A DNA stretch of 64,000 nucleotides from assembly GCF_014066305.1 (NCBI RefSeq), contig NW_023501037.1, positions 620,001 through 684,000 of the forward strand, given 5' to 3'. Below the pieces are notes generated by a model. The model saw only the letters and a program-made list of their open reading frames with translations. It was not told the origin of the DNA and made no database searches. The DNA comes from Letharia columbiana (Eukaryota > Ascomycota > Lecanoromycetes > Lecanorales > Parmeliaceae). Shown here piece by piece: positions 35,962 to 48,341 of this stretch. The number at the start of each line of letters is the position of its first letter. The first letter of the stretch is position 1. A program made the position numbers and the translations under genes.

Positions 35962-38457
35962 ATGAGCGGTTTTTATCCTTCCAGGCTCCAAGAAACATCG
36001 AATGCAAATACGAATAGCCTAGACCTATCCTCTCCGTCCATCGGCACCAATGATCTAACAGACGTTCACTCTGCCAATGCTGGTCGTTGGCACAACTCAG
36101 CAGAGACCCAACCAATGGAAGAATCGAAGCCTGCCCCGAGAAGGCGTCGACCGTCAGGTGACGATCATGTCAAGCATCGAAGAACAAGGAATGGCTGCTA
36201 TACTTGTCGAGGCCGAAGGGTGAAGGTAAGGTATTCACCTCGGACAAGCCGAAGCCCAGGGTCGCTAACACTTTCCGTCGCTTAGTGTGATGAGATACAT
36301 CCTGTGTGCGAGCGTCGGTCTCACCCTTCGTACTCCAGTACCGAGAGAGGTGCTAACGTTAAGCTTCCTATAGGGTGTAAGAAGGGCTCAAGGGAATGCA
36401 CCTATCCTGAACCTCGCTCAACTCCAAAGCCCTCCAGCGGCTCCAAACGTGACCAGGCGCCTACAGCCGCTGACGACAGCAGATCATCGTCCGATGACCA
36501 TGACTCTTCAAAAGAGTCTACTCCGATCGAACGGCGCAGGAAGAAACCCGAACTTGAGAAGTCCGGCGCTTCACGTCTCAAGGCATCCCAATCCAAGCAA
36601 GCCTCATCTCAATCTCAAATATCAAGCCTAGTTGAGCAACCCCGACAATCTGTGGAGCAAGTCAAACACGAGAGCAGCTTGTCGCCATCAACAGAGGCCT
36701 CGAGCGCTCCGGTATCCGCTGGGTGGTTCGAAAATCCAGAGAAGTCCTCGTCTGTATCGACGGACTTTTCTCAAGAAGACAGAGCTTGGTCACACCTGTC
36801 TCAGGACCTACAATTCTACTTAGAATATCACACGACACGTTTGAATTACCATCATTACTTTTTCAAGCACGACGCCAATCACTTCCTGCACAACATTCTC
36901 GTTAAGCATGCATTACAGTATGACCCTCTACTATATGCCGTCGTTGGTTTTGCGGCTTTTCAGTTGACCGTAACACGCCCGAATGGTAAAATCCAAGATT
37001 TCCTGGGTTACTATAACAAATCGGTTTCGTTGCTACGGAAATCGCTGGTCGAAAATCAGAAACACACAGAGGCCACCATGTTGACGATCTTACAACTTGC
37101 TACCTTTGAGGTGCGTTGGACCTTTTGTCGTCCCGAGTAGAGCTGACAACCTGCAAAGGATTACCTAGGCGACTGGGTCAGCTTACTTGGCCATCAAAAA
37201 GCTGCCTATGGGATGCTTCTGGAACTATACTCATCTCACTCGATTATGGAGACGGAAGTGCGCAGGAAGATTCTAGCTTGGTACTCAAGATTTGACGTGA
37301 TGGGAGGGCTAATGTCTGGTTACCAGACCATTTTGGGCCGAGAATGGTTTGTTGCCACAGTAAATTACTATCGCCAGCAGTCTTTGAGTTATCCAAACAG
37401 CATAGACTACAAGATTGAAGCAACCATTGCCAAGCACCGACTCTTGGCAGTCGACCTGGCTTTGCTCTTCGCCCAATTACCTCGGGGTGCCATCACTATC
37501 GAGACCTTCGAGAGAGAGAGCGATAAGTTTGCTGAGCAGATCAGGACCTGGAAGGAGAACCTGGACCCAATTTTTCGAGACCCGAGCTATCTTGTCGAAT
37601 CTTTCGAAGGAAAAGCACGAGCTCCAGAGGACATTGTCGATCCTTACCTGCCCGGAGGCCTTTACAAAGGCGCACTGTTTTCATTCAACTTTATGCTTAT
37701 CGACTGGCATGCCATTAACTTGATGCACGGGTACAAGACAGCTTCGATGCTTAAGCGACCACTCCCACTAGAGCTTTCCAGAATAGCCTTGGATATATGC
37801 AGATTGTTTGAAGCTATTGAATGTTGGCCCGATAGCCCGCCCGGGTCTGTGCTGAAAGCGCAAGGTAGTCTTGGCCTTGCAATATTAGTCATTCCGAAAG
37901 ATGAAAAACATATTATGTGGTGTCGGCGGAAGTTGGCCAAAGTAGAAAGCTTGGGGTAAGTTCTTTTGCCTTGCCTTTCCGATCTCGCCCTCAATGAGAT
38001 GGTACATTGAGCATGAGCTGACTTTGCACATAGCCATATATACCCATCTACACTTCGCCACCAAATGGCTGAACTATGGGGTATACCCGAGGTCAGTGAA
38101 TGGTGGTTACCGGACGAGAAACAATGTCCACCGGTGGTGCGCAGTATTCGTTCGTTTATGGAAAATCGTCTTCCGCAAGGCAAAGACGAATCACGGAGCG
38201 AAGACCAGCGGAACATCAAGGGTATTTTTTCTCAACTCAGCCTCCACGAGAGTCCCAAAGCCGGCCTGGGACAGGCGAGTGGGTTTGGGACACCGCCTTT
38301 CCTCGACTCAACAAATCCTTCTGCTGAGGATCTTGCATCTCAAAGCCTGGCTGGTCATGCAGCAGATCCGGATGTAGATCAAGACATGGGTTCGGACAAT
38401 TCTATGCTCGATCAGAGCCGCGAGAGCTTCTACAACATGGGGTATAACAGGGACTAA
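35962..38457 (+). CDS. Zn2Cys6 binuclear-cluster transcription factor
   Basis: Five exons: 35962..36225, 36286..36313, 36374..37110, 37159..37955, 38034..38457; 749 residues. The zinc cluster is assembled from three exons: NGCYTCRGRRVK, CDEIHPVCE and RCKKGSRECTYPEP (Cys 79, 82, 89, 96, 99, 106). The second intron (36314..36373) is 60 bp and leaves the frame open if unspliced, but then the fifth Cys is displaced by 20 residues, so splicing is required. A long Ser/Lys-rich linker follows. The rest is the fungal-specific TF_2-type helical domain (HLSQDLQFYLEYHTTRLNYH, FDVMGGLMSGYQTILG, GALFSFNFMLIDWHAINLMHG). Nuclear; target genes not predictable. Confidence 0.9.
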
Positions 38458-39036
38458 ATTCTAAAAAAACGAGCATTCGCGTGGGTGTATTCACTGTGCA
38501 TTGGTATGAATCGATGGTTAGAATTCTTTTGTGAAGCTGGACTTTATGTATATGAGCTCCTTGATGGACGTAGATTTCTCGCCAGTGGTATTGACGAGAT
38601 AGTTGATGGGACATTTCGCAAAGCAGTCGGAGCGAGAAATGCATAGAATCATCGTCGCCGACTATACTCGCTCTGATTTGGAGATATTAATCGACATGAT
38701 TCGTCCACTATCAAGATCGCGTCACGTTACGCCACCAAACATGTGTGGAACGCGCCTCGATTTGCCTCAGAGTGCTAAGCTCGCTAAGCTTCTCTAAGTT
38801 AGCTTCCGCTTATCAGGGCCCTTCGGGCTAGCACCTTCTGCTTACTTTCGCGAGGTCAGCGAGCTAACCCAAAGAGACTTAGCTGGGTGTCGCTAATCCG
38901 AAGGGGCTTAGAGATCTTGGCACGTCTGAGGCACTGAGGCAACGCCGCGGTATAGAAAACCGCCAGCCTTACGTAATACGTGCACAAAGCTACGAGTAGA
39001 GAAGGAACTCCTAAACTGCGTCGCGCGACTTCTGTC
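38458..39036. other. Intergenic region upstream of hrq1
   Basis: 579 bp containing the hrq1 promoter and the MITE-like element listed separately. The remainder shows no coding signal. Confidence 0.45.
38765..38931. mobile_element. MITE-like element with about 30-bp terminal inverted repeats
   Basis: The left end CCTCAGAGTGCTAAGCTC and the reverse complement of the right end CCTCAGACGTGCCAAGATC match at roughly 24 of 30 positions when read on into CTAAGC. The 167-bp element has no coding capacity and lies about 105 bp upstream of the hrq1 ATG. It is called from symmetry alone; I know no family for it. Confidence 0.55.
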
Positions 39037-42000
39037 ATGGCAAAACTTCAAGCTGCCACCGTCTCGAATCAACTTGTCCGCAAGCAAAAGCGAAAGGCGC
39101 CTTCTGATGTTGCAGAAGCTGAACCCCTTGATGCTCTGCCTTCAATTCCTACATCAACAGTCGCAACCAAAACACATGATGGAGGCAAGAAACCTAGGCG
39201 AGCGTCCAAGGATACAAATGCTGGCAAGGGAAAGCTTCCTCTATTGCGCCTGGATTCTTCGACAGTGGTCGAGACCTCTATCCTCTGGCCTGACGAGCTG
39301 ACCAAGCTCGCTCAGGCGCACCGCGCCCTGAACCTTGTCTACACTTTCTGTTGCACCCGCAAGCACTTGGCCACCACATTTGAGACCATCAAAACGGCAG
39401 TAGAAGGTCACATAAAGCGAGAATTATTGATCACGGATGTTGCCCGGATCAAGGCCCTTGTGCCTCGAGCTATCAACTTTGCCTACGTGGATGAATCCAG
39501 CTTGCAAGTCGCAGTGCTTGGAGAGGAGGATGGAATCAAGGGTGGTAGGGCAAAGGAACTTCGGCAACTCGAGCTTTCCAAAGAGGGAGCGTCTGAACGG
39601 GATGCATATGATAAACAGAAGGAGCTCCTGTTGTTCGAGTTCATTGATGGAGATTTGAAGCGACAAGTGACAAACTCGAAGACAGGGGAGCCCACTAAGC
39701 CTTTCCGGAAACTTCGAGAGGAAGACTTGAAAATGCCGGTGTATAGCCAGAAACAGATGATGAAGTTGATAGAGAAAAGGAACACCAAGTTCACGTCCGC
39801 TATCAATGCTTTTCTCAATCAATGTGCTGCCGATGATGTTAACCCTATAGCGACATTGAAAGAAAGAGAGAAGGAGTACATTCCTAGACCATCTGATAAC
39901 ATGGGAGACTCTCCAGCACCGGCACTAGCGAAGCCTCCACTAAGGATTCCCACGGAGCGTGACACCGTTGCGAAGATCATTGCAGATATAAAAGCAATGG
40001 AATGGTATACGGGGCAGATTGTGCCGGAAGGCCATCGCGTCTTTGACCCTCAGCAGCCCATTTTCGGTGACCTGAACTTCCAATTGTCGCAGAATTTGGT
40101 CAATGCATTGTACAACACTCGGGGCATCACCCAGCTCTATTCTCATCAAGCGGAGGCGATAAACAACCTGTATGAAGGTTTCAATGTCATAGTATCCACG
40201 TCAACAAGCTCTGGGAAATCTCTAATCTATCAGATTCCCATGTTACACGAGCTAGAACAGGATCCTAACGCTCGAGGCATGTACATATTCCCTACCAAAG
40301 CACTTGCCCAAGACCAGAGGAGGAGCATGAAGGAACTACTTCGTTTCATGCCGGGGCTGGAGAACTTAGTTGTTGATACTTTCGATGGGGATACCCCTAT
40401 GGCTGATCGACACCTCATTCGCGATGAAGGCCGAATTATCTTTACGAACCCAGATATGCTGCACATCACCGTCCTTCCCCAGGAAGATAAGTGGCGAACT
40501 TTCTTACAAAACCTCCGATTTGTAGTGGTCGACGAGCTTCACGTCTACAACGGACTTTTCGGCTCGCACGTAGCTTTCATTATGCGAAGGTTGCGAAGAA
40601 TTTGTGCGGCCGTGGGAAACCGTCACGTGAAATTCGTGTCGTGCTCTGCTACTGTTGCAAATCCAGAAGAGCACATGAGAACAATATTTGGCGTGGGGAA
40701 CATCAAACTCACAGATTTCGACGGGTCACCGTCTGGTAGGAAGGAGTTCCTGTGTTGGAACACTCCGTTCAAGGATCCCAAAGATCCCTCTTCGGGTAGA
40801 GGAGATGCTATGGCTGAAACGGCAAGGCTTTTTTGCCAGCTCATCTTACGTGGGATCAGAGTGATTGCCTTCTGCCGAGTTAGAAAACAGTGTGAGGTTC
40901 TCATCACTGCAGTACGAAACGAAGCCACAAATCTGGAAAGGCCCGACGTCGCCGCTCGAATCATGGGGTATCGCGGAGGTTATGCACCGCAAGACAGACG
41001 GAAGATCGAGAAAGAAATGTTTGACGGGAAATTAATGGGCATTGTGGCGACCAATGCTTTGGAACTCGGGGTTGATATTGGATCACTGGATGCCGTGATC
41101 ACGGTTGGTTTCCCATACACTATCGCCAATCTACGACAACAGAGTGGTCGAGCTGGACGAAGGAATAAGGATTCCCTGTCCGTTCTGGTTGGCGACTGCT
41201 TTCCCACCGACCAATATTATATGGAAAATCCTGATGAGATTTTTACGAAACCTAATTGCGAGTTGCAGGTAGACCTGCAAAACATGCTTGTGCTGGAAGG
41301 TCATATACAATGCGCAGCTTTCGAAATGCCAATCCGCCGGGACGAAGACAAACTGTACTTTGGCAAGCAATTACCAGAAATAGCAGAGGAACGAATGGTA
41401 AAAGATCCTTTAGGTTTCTATCACTGCAACGAACGCTTTCGACCTCAACCCTCGAAATGCGTTGCCATACGCGATACAGAGGACGGCCATTTTGCAGTGA
41501 TTGACATCACCAATGGCCGTAATATCGTTCTTGAGGAGGTCGAGCCATCTCGAGCCTTTTTCACAATTTATGAAGGAGGTATCTTCCTGCACCAAGGCTA
41601 TACATATCTCGTGAAAGAGTTCTCTCCAGAACAAAAGTACGCCAAAGTCAGTCTCGTGAAGGTCGACTGGACCACTCAACAGCGTGACTACACCGACGTC
41701 GACCCAATCGAAACTGAGGCAATCCGTCGTATTCCAAACTCGCTTTCCCGCGCTTTCTATGGCGCCATCAAGATCCGCGCCCTTGTATTCGGCTTTTTCA
41801 AGATCGACAAGAACCGACGCATTCTTGACGCGGTCCAAGTGGACAATCCGCCTATTGATATATTCAGCAAGGTACAGCTGCCTCTCCTCGCTTGCAAAGT
41901 TGATGCAAGTTATACTAAGTCCTCTCAGGGTATGTGGCTAGACGTGCCTAAGTCTGCTCTGAACCTGTTGAACAGCCGGCGACTCAATGTTGCTGGTGCT

Positions 42001-42673
42001 ATCCATGCAGCAGAGCATGCAATCCTCAGCTTGATGCCACAATTCGTAATCAGCATGCCAGGAGACGTACGGACTGAATGGTATGTACTTTCAAAGTGAT
42101 CTGTTCCTTAATGATATCGAAGTGTGACTCGCAAAGCATGCTGACTCCGAGTCCAGCAAAAATGCGCTGAAAGAATTCGCAACGAAAGAGACCTCTCGAA
42201 AGCGTCCTGCGCGACTGACATTCTATGACGCCAAGGGGGGTTCTGCAGGCTCTGGCATCTCGACAAAGGCCTTTGAGTTTATCGATCTTTTGTTAGTACG
42301 AGCATGCGATCGGGTAGTGGCTTGCCATTGCCAAGAAGGATGTTTAGAATGTTGTTGTAGCGAGATTTGCAAAGAGCAGAACATGGTAATGAGTAAAGCT
42401 GGTAGCGAGGTCATCTTGAAGTGCCTCTTAGGCAAAGAAGGAGACATCAATGTCGATGCTTTGCCGTGGGGCCCAGATGAGAATACACCGGCGGGTATCG
42501 AGACCGTCGTCGCTGCTGAGACGATCAGACCAGCCCGCGGTAAAATCTTAGAGGAGGTTCTGATCAAAAGAATTTCTGGTGGTGTGCAGCGGGTCGTCCT
42601 TGACCACGTTGGGGACGGGAGGGAGGATGGGAACCAAGAAGTGATTGAAATTAAGGAAGAATCAATTGAGTGA
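39037..42673 (+). CDS. hrq1: RecQ4-like DEAH DNA helicase Hrq1
   Basis: Two exons: 39037..42080 and 42157..42673; 1186 residues. The frame extends to a GTG at 38980, but the ATG at 39037 is preferred. The N-terminus is basic. The superfamily-2 core is complete: Q region, Walker A STSTSSGKS (about residue 390), DEAH-box variant VVDELHVY (about 497), motif III SCSATVANP, then GYRGGYAPQDRRKIE, ATNALELGVDIG and QSGRAGRR in the second RecA lobe. The C-terminal part is the Hrq1 metal-binding region with Cys across the intron junction (TECKNALKEF) and ACHCQEGCLECCCSEIC. In yeast, Hrq1 is a 3'-5' helicase acting in interstrand-crosslink repair and telomere maintenance. Confidence 0.95.
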
Positions 42674-43479
42674 CTGCTCGATGCATTTCTCGAGCCATTG
42701 TACATAGGTCTCACTTTATTGGGCAAAGTGTGAAAGGTAGCTCTACTTTGCTTTGTTATTGTTAAAGCGTCCTTTCACTCATGGATACCGTGCTGACAGG
42801 CTATCCTGGTAAGGAGGAATGCGAGGACTCTTGTCAAGTCCAACTTCTAGGCATCTCTCTTGCGATAATATTTCACGTGTCAAACCACCTTCCCACAATC
42901 GTCTGACTATTTCACGACATGTAGCAGAGGACACCAAGCTCGGGAGCTGCTACGAAGGCAAAAATTTGTATGACAATGCTCAAAGAGGCCCACTACTCTT
43001 GTTCGTATAACCTTTGCTCATATACATATATTCAGCGTGTCAGCTCGGCGATAGTAGACTATCCAGATAGAGACAGCTTGAGCTGCCTTATCATCAGCCG
43101 TTATAGTCACAAATGACCTCTACCTCTAATCGTCCTGCAGACAGACATTTGGCGCAGTTCAGCTTGTTGAGTCAATCGAGAATGGTCGGATCTGGTGCTT
43201 TTCCAGCAGAATCATCTACAAGCATGAAGATGTTCAAGTATCAAGGATATTGTCGTTCACAAAAAATACTGTATTGCTCAATGCTTCGACCTTACATGAG
43301 ATGCTATTTGAGCACTCGACTAGATACCAAGGCTATTCTGATGGACTCCAATGCATCAGTAGATATCTTGAATCAGGAAACATCTAGTCTAGCTGGATCT
43401 GTAAAAGTTCCATATTGGCTTCCCTCCAATGTTCAGGGGTCCACTGGTGAATAGCATGCTACTTCCACTCCCAAACCTC
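42674..43479. other. Convergent intergenic region
   Basis: 806 bp between the hrq1 and yrb2-like stop codons. A 113-codon plus-strand frame (43113-43454) is low-complexity without motif. Nothing else seen. Confidence 0.4.
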
Positions 43480-45651
43480 TCATTCCAGACCTTTCTGCAA
43501 CCTTTGCACCTCATGGTACAAAGTTTTGCTGTCCGTCACATCGCCCAACTGCGACAAGTTAGCTTTGACCGCTCGGTGACCCGTGCCGTTTCTTTACCTT
43601 TACCATATGAGCCACGGGCTTGGCATTCTCGATCACCGCAAACAGGAAAGATTTTCCTGATGGCTCGTTGCCCCTGCTATCGCCAATCTGCATCTGTTTG
43701 AACACGGGAACGTTGAGTAGGACCCTGTATGTTTGGTGGGCCCTCATTATGAAACGCCCTGTCTTTCGGTTTGAAGAAGCGTCCTCTGGAGATGCTGCGG
43801 CGATATTGAGCTTGAAAGTCCCCTTGCCGCTTTCCTTCCAAGCATTGTCCCTAAACGAGTAAAGACTAGCTCGCGAAGAAAAGATCGAATCTTCGCCACC
43901 CTCTCCGGTTTCAACTATTCTCAGTCAGCTTTGCCGTCTTTGTGACGGTGAATCGTGCCTACCATCTTGGTGTTGGAACCGTCCATCTGCCTCCTCTGTC
44001 TCTTCGTCTTTCTTTTTCTCTGCCGATACTTCACCATCACTTTCACTGTTTTCATCTTCGTCTCCATCATGCTTTGGGGAACCGATGGGCTTGATAGCAC
44101 CATTGCTAGCACCCAATTTTGCATTTCCAGTGGGAGCGGCAAAGCTAGTTAGTCTATTCCCTCCACTGAATGGTCCACCGAATGCACTGCCAAAGATTGA
44201 ACCACCAAAAACGCCAATCTTGCTCGACCCCGATGTGCCGAACGGTAATTGGTCCGTTGTACCAAAACCGGTAGAAGAGCTGTTAACGAAAGCACCAAAC
44301 CCACCGTTGGCAGCTGATTCCGTCTCCTGGGCTTCCTTTTTGTCCGTCTTGGTCTTTCCTGGAATGAAGACTCCTGCGGAAGCAAAAGGACTAGCGGTAG
44401 CGGCAGTCGATGAGCCACCTAATGTGCCAAATGGTGATGTTGACGAGCCTGCGAGCGCAGCAAAGCCCGAGGATGCGAAGGCGTCATCAGACGTCTGAGA
44501 CACCTGATCCGTAGTCTTATTTGCGAATGTCGAAATTTCTGCAGAGGAGTTACTCTTGGCAGAAGCCATAGAGGGAGAGAATGTAGATGCGTTATCAAAT
44601 GCACTTCTAAAGGGTCGCTGAACCGGTGTTAGCATTCAAGAGCTCTTCACGGACCAACAGTGAGACCTACCTCCTGTCTCTCCATCCCAACATGTGCATC
44701 ACCCAGGCTCCTCCCCTCTTGCACCATTACAGGCTCCTTTTCAGCTACCCCAGAACCTTCTGGCGTTGCTGGGCTTCGATGCTTCACGACGGAACCTTCG
44801 TCTCTTTCAGGCTCATCAGATATCCTATGAGCTCTCGCTTCTTCCGTTGCAGGTATCTTCTGTTCTCTATCTGCCTCAGTGTCGAACTGGTCCCTACTTC
44901 GCTTTTTTCGTGGACTGGATGCCGGATCTCGCATCTCTTGGTCAGCGGACTCCTTTTCTGCTTCTGTTACACCTTCTTGTTGTACTGTATCAGAAACATG
45001 TCGTGTAGAGTCGTTGATATCCTGGGGTTGTTTGTTCTGCTCCATCTCCACTTGCGACAGAGTCTCAGTCGCTGGCGATATAATACCTACTGCATTCTTG
45101 GGTCCATTGATACAAGCCTCACTTGTTTTAACGCCATTTGCAGCGTCTTCCGACTCCTCTCGCACAGGAGTTCCTACTAGTAGTGGTCGGCTATTTTCCT
45201 TGGGAAGCTCGCGGACGCGAACATCTCTGGACCGCTTCCTCAGATGACCATTAGCATTGGGCTTTGTTATGTGCTCTCGTGCTGCCTCATTTCCTTCTGC
45301 ATCGGGCGTATCTAGGTCATCAAACGATCGCTTTTTCACCGGCCTCCCTCGAGGTTCCACACCTTTCTTGCTTGATTCTTTCACCGGCGATGAGTCTCTG
45401 TGCATATGATCTGGTAGGGAGTGCTCTTCGTTTGCTGTGAGTACTCTTTCCTGCCTTCCTACAATATGACTTGACATGGATGCAAGGGAGGTCTTCTTCA
45501 GCTTTTCTCGTACCGGTTTCTCACTGTTGTCATTGTCGCTGATAGAATCTGTAGTAGGCCTTAAGGATGTAGAGGGGCTCATTGAGACATCTCGTGGCAA
45601 TGTGGAGACAGTGTTGGGGGTAGTCTGTTGCCGCTGGTTTGTCTGCGTCAT
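43480..45651 (-). CDS. yrb2: Ran-binding-domain nuclear transport protein, Yrb2/Hba1-like
   Basis: Four minus-strand exons: 44671..45651, 43963..44617, 43598..43914, 43480..43548; 673 residues. The N-terminal half is charged and disordered, with many Lys/Arg clusters that could be nuclear localisation signals (KKRSFDDLD, RKKRSRDQFD). A Phe-Gly region follows (FGTLGG, GGFGAFV, FGTTDQLPFG, GVFGGSIFGSAFGGPFSGG), the nucleoporin-like part. The C-terminal RanBP1 domain starts with GEGGEDSIFSSRASLYSF and continues KESGKGTFKLNI, RFIMRAHQTYRVLLN and FLFAVIENAKPVAHMVK. Yrb2/Hba1 binds Ran-GTP and the exportin Crm1 and supports nuclear protein export. The last exon is 69 nt. Confidence 0.87.
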
Positions 45652-46480
45652 AGTGATGGTAGTAATTGAACGTTGATCCTTTGAAGAAGCAAATCTCCCG
45701 ATATCCCTCCGGAACGCTTGTAGCCGGTTTCTCGAGGGTCTGAGGATGCAGCTATGGAGGGGCTATGCAGCTAGCCGTGGTCATATCGTACGGGTGATAT
45801 CTCGCAGAAGCAGCAAGCGAAGCCTGGCGAAGTGGTGAAGCTCTTGTAGCATGCAAAGCGGGTCTCTGAAGCAATACTATTTTTCGGGGGAGTCGAGAGA
45901 CTCAGTGGAATAAAGCAAGATAAGGTTTTTGGTGCTGGAAGGTATGAGGTTGAGGGGCTCTACCGGAGCACCAGGTTGTCTGCCGGACAGTGCGATGAAA
46001 GATGAAGGGATGCTGAAAGTGTTCAAAGTGATTTGTTAGAAGGAATTTGGTATGCGAAAGAGACTTTGGGTGGAAGAAGGAGGAGGAGTGGTGTATGCTG
46101 CTTTGTCTAGAAGACTGGCGTAGCTTTAAGTCTCGTAGATAGATTGACGAATTGTATCCGGCACATTTGACTCGGACTCCGGAGTGGACAAAGGATGCCC
46201 CGCCCTTTGACGCGCTTTGGATTCGTGCTCAATCCTTTCCAATCTCACCAATTTTTGACAATTTACTAAAATTAAAGCAAAGCACTTTACGCATTCTACA
46301 ATCTATGTGTGGCATTACGCCTCCGGGGTACAATCCGAAAACAATCACCGTTGTGCTTACCTCTTCGTATGAGAGTCACGTATTTAAAGGTACTGTAAAT
46401 CTTGTCATTTGGCTACTTGAACATTCCGGCAACAGCAATTTGCCATGAGTGGGTAGCATTTCTATATTATTATTGCCATA
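45652..46480. other. Intergenic region between two minus-strand genes
   Basis: 829 bp holding the yrb2 promoter and the yip4 3' end. A 98-codon plus-strand frame (46152-46448) has no recognised features. Otherwise empty. Confidence 0.4.
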
Positions 46481-47548
46481 TCAACTGATAAAGCACAAGC
46501 ACCCTAGCCCAACATAGAACACGAACAGGGGGTATACTGCAATTCCCACCCGATTCTTCACCACTCCCGAGCCCCCAAGAATGCTGACACCAGCAGCTAA
46601 TGACCACGCGATAAGCACGATATACACAGGAACGCGTGCTATACTTGGGAGATGGAGAGCACTCAGCATCGCCGCAATGACCAGTGGAAAGAGCGTGTAG
46701 CCGATGATGCATATCGATTGGAAGAAAGAGCTAGCGAGCCGTGTTAGGAAACTTCGCAGTCGGTAACTTCGAAGAACACGTACATGTTTCCTCCTAAAAG
46801 TTTGATTTGCGTAGTTACCACAGCCTCACCAATCCAGACCAGCGCGAAAACCCCAGAGAAGACAGTTGTTTTCTGTTTACTTGATGCGGTCATCGACAGC
46901 AGCAAGCTCAGAAGCAGGCAAAAGATCAACGGGCCCCTGTATGCCCGGTTAGGACGGTTTGCCCAACTAGGTGCCAGAATATTCCTGAGAATCAGGGTTT
47001 ACCAAAGATCCCAGTCCCTTAAGCCTTCAGACATGCCACCTTGGAGTACCACATCTGCGTCTGGCCACCTTCCAGCAACACCCCTGAAGCCTCCTGCAAG
47101 GCTGTCTCCCTCACCCCTTTCTGCGCCTCCGATGCCTCCACCTCTCTGTAGCATTCCTCCTAGCAGATACTTAGGCCAAAGAACCTGTCTCATTTTTTCC
47201 CATACAGCCAGCAGGTCCCGGGACAATGTTTCCCATACAGACTCATCAATGGTGTTTGTAGGTACGCGCCTATCCTCGCCTGGAATCGATGAGTTGAGGT
47301 ATGATTGGGATAGAGGATTGCGGGAGGACGATGATAGGATGTTGCCCGTCAATGGCGCTCGATCAGAGTTCGACTGCAGAGGATCCTCAAGATCGTTAAT
47401 GTTCGCTGCTAGTATATACGTCAGTATGTGGAGCAGTAATTGGTAGGCCGAAACTACCATCGTCTGGATCTATGAGATCCTGCTCGATCTCGGTGTGGTC
47501 GTAGTTCTCATAGGCATTGCCCGACGATGCACTTGCCATCATGGCCAT
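46481..47548 (-). CDS. yip4: Yip1-domain Golgi/ER membrane protein (Yip4/YIPF6-like)
   Basis: Four minus-strand exons: 47458..47548, 47003..47408, 46784..46936, 46481..46730; 299 residues from the first ATG (MAMMASASS). The soluble N-terminus ends in DESVWETLSRDLLAVWEKM and the Gly-rich loop GGMLQRGGGIGGAE. The Yip1 domain begins with GLRDWDLWGPLIFCLLLSLL across intron 2. It contains five hydrophobic segments, including SKQKTTVFSGVFALVWIG and ISFFQSICIIGYTLFPLV. LWGPL and GYCLFPL-type motifs mark the YIPF6/Yip4 branch. These proteins interact with Rab/Ypt GTPases in Golgi membranes. Two AG acceptors three bases apart (47409/47406) make exon 2 start by one codon uncertain. Confidence 0.85.
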
Positions 47549-48341
47549 CGGCAAAAAAATATCGCAGCTGCGACCATATAGTTGGTTCCCTAAAGCTTGT
47601 GTCAGATTCAACGCTTGCTTGCGGATGAAAGGGCGGAGTCCTGGAGAAGAGCTCGGTGTCATCAAAAGAACGTTGAGGTACGGAGGTCGGCACGCAAAGT
47701 CCTGAACAGCGCTAGTAGCAGCCCTAACCCTAATTTCGGAAGGCGACTCAGTACCTCAGTGTGGGACCCTTTAACTTTGGGGAGTTCTATTGGGCCTAAT
47801 AGGTAGGGGCAACAAGGCATCGTCCAGGCAGCCTTTCTATCCGAGATCTTGGCGTTCAAAACTTTTCGTACAGCTAAAGTAGGTTCTTTGCTAGATTCAG
47901 ACGCTAGTGTAATTACATCAGCCGTATATCCTCTTTTGGTATTCATTGACCACATCTCTTTCTCTTCTCCCTCAACCTTCATTTCAACACAAGTATGACG
48001 GTGCCTCTTCTCTTTGTTGACAAGTAGCAGAGTACAGACATTCACAAGCGTCATTCTGCTACCACAACTCCATACAACAGTAAGCAAGAGTCCATCTCCC
48101 CACAGATTCAAGGCTTCTTGGCAAATACACCCCACACAGTTTCCTCCTTCTCGACTTTCGACTTCGAAGGAACCAAATGGTTAGGTAACATCACTTCAAC
48201 TGTGCTGTCTTTCAGCTTTCTCCTTGTTCCATAAACTTCGAAGATCTTCGAAGGTTTTCCCTGCCCGCAATTCTTCGGCTTTCCTTGACTCCGGATTTCG
48301 CCCTCGAACACCGCTGTGTAGCCAGTCTCCTCATCGTCAGT
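47549..48341. promoter_or_regulatory. Divergent upstream region, yip4 / ECM11-domain gene
   Basis: 793 bp between divergent starts. Minus-strand frames of 157 and 98 codons (47662-48135 and 48108-48404) cover much of it and even overlap the ECM11-gene start, but show no motif; I treat them as chance. Confidence 0.4.

Noticed and set aside
38980..39036. Upstream GTG start for hrq1
   Set aside because: The in-frame ATG at 39037 is the normal eukaryotic start; the 19 extra residues add no domain.
43113..43454. 113-codon plus-strand frame between hrq1 and yrb2
   Set aside because: Residue composition and lack of motif look random; lies between two convergent 3' ends.
46152..46448. 98-codon plus-strand frame upstream of yrb2
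   Set aside because: No recognisable domain; probably promoter-region chance ORF.
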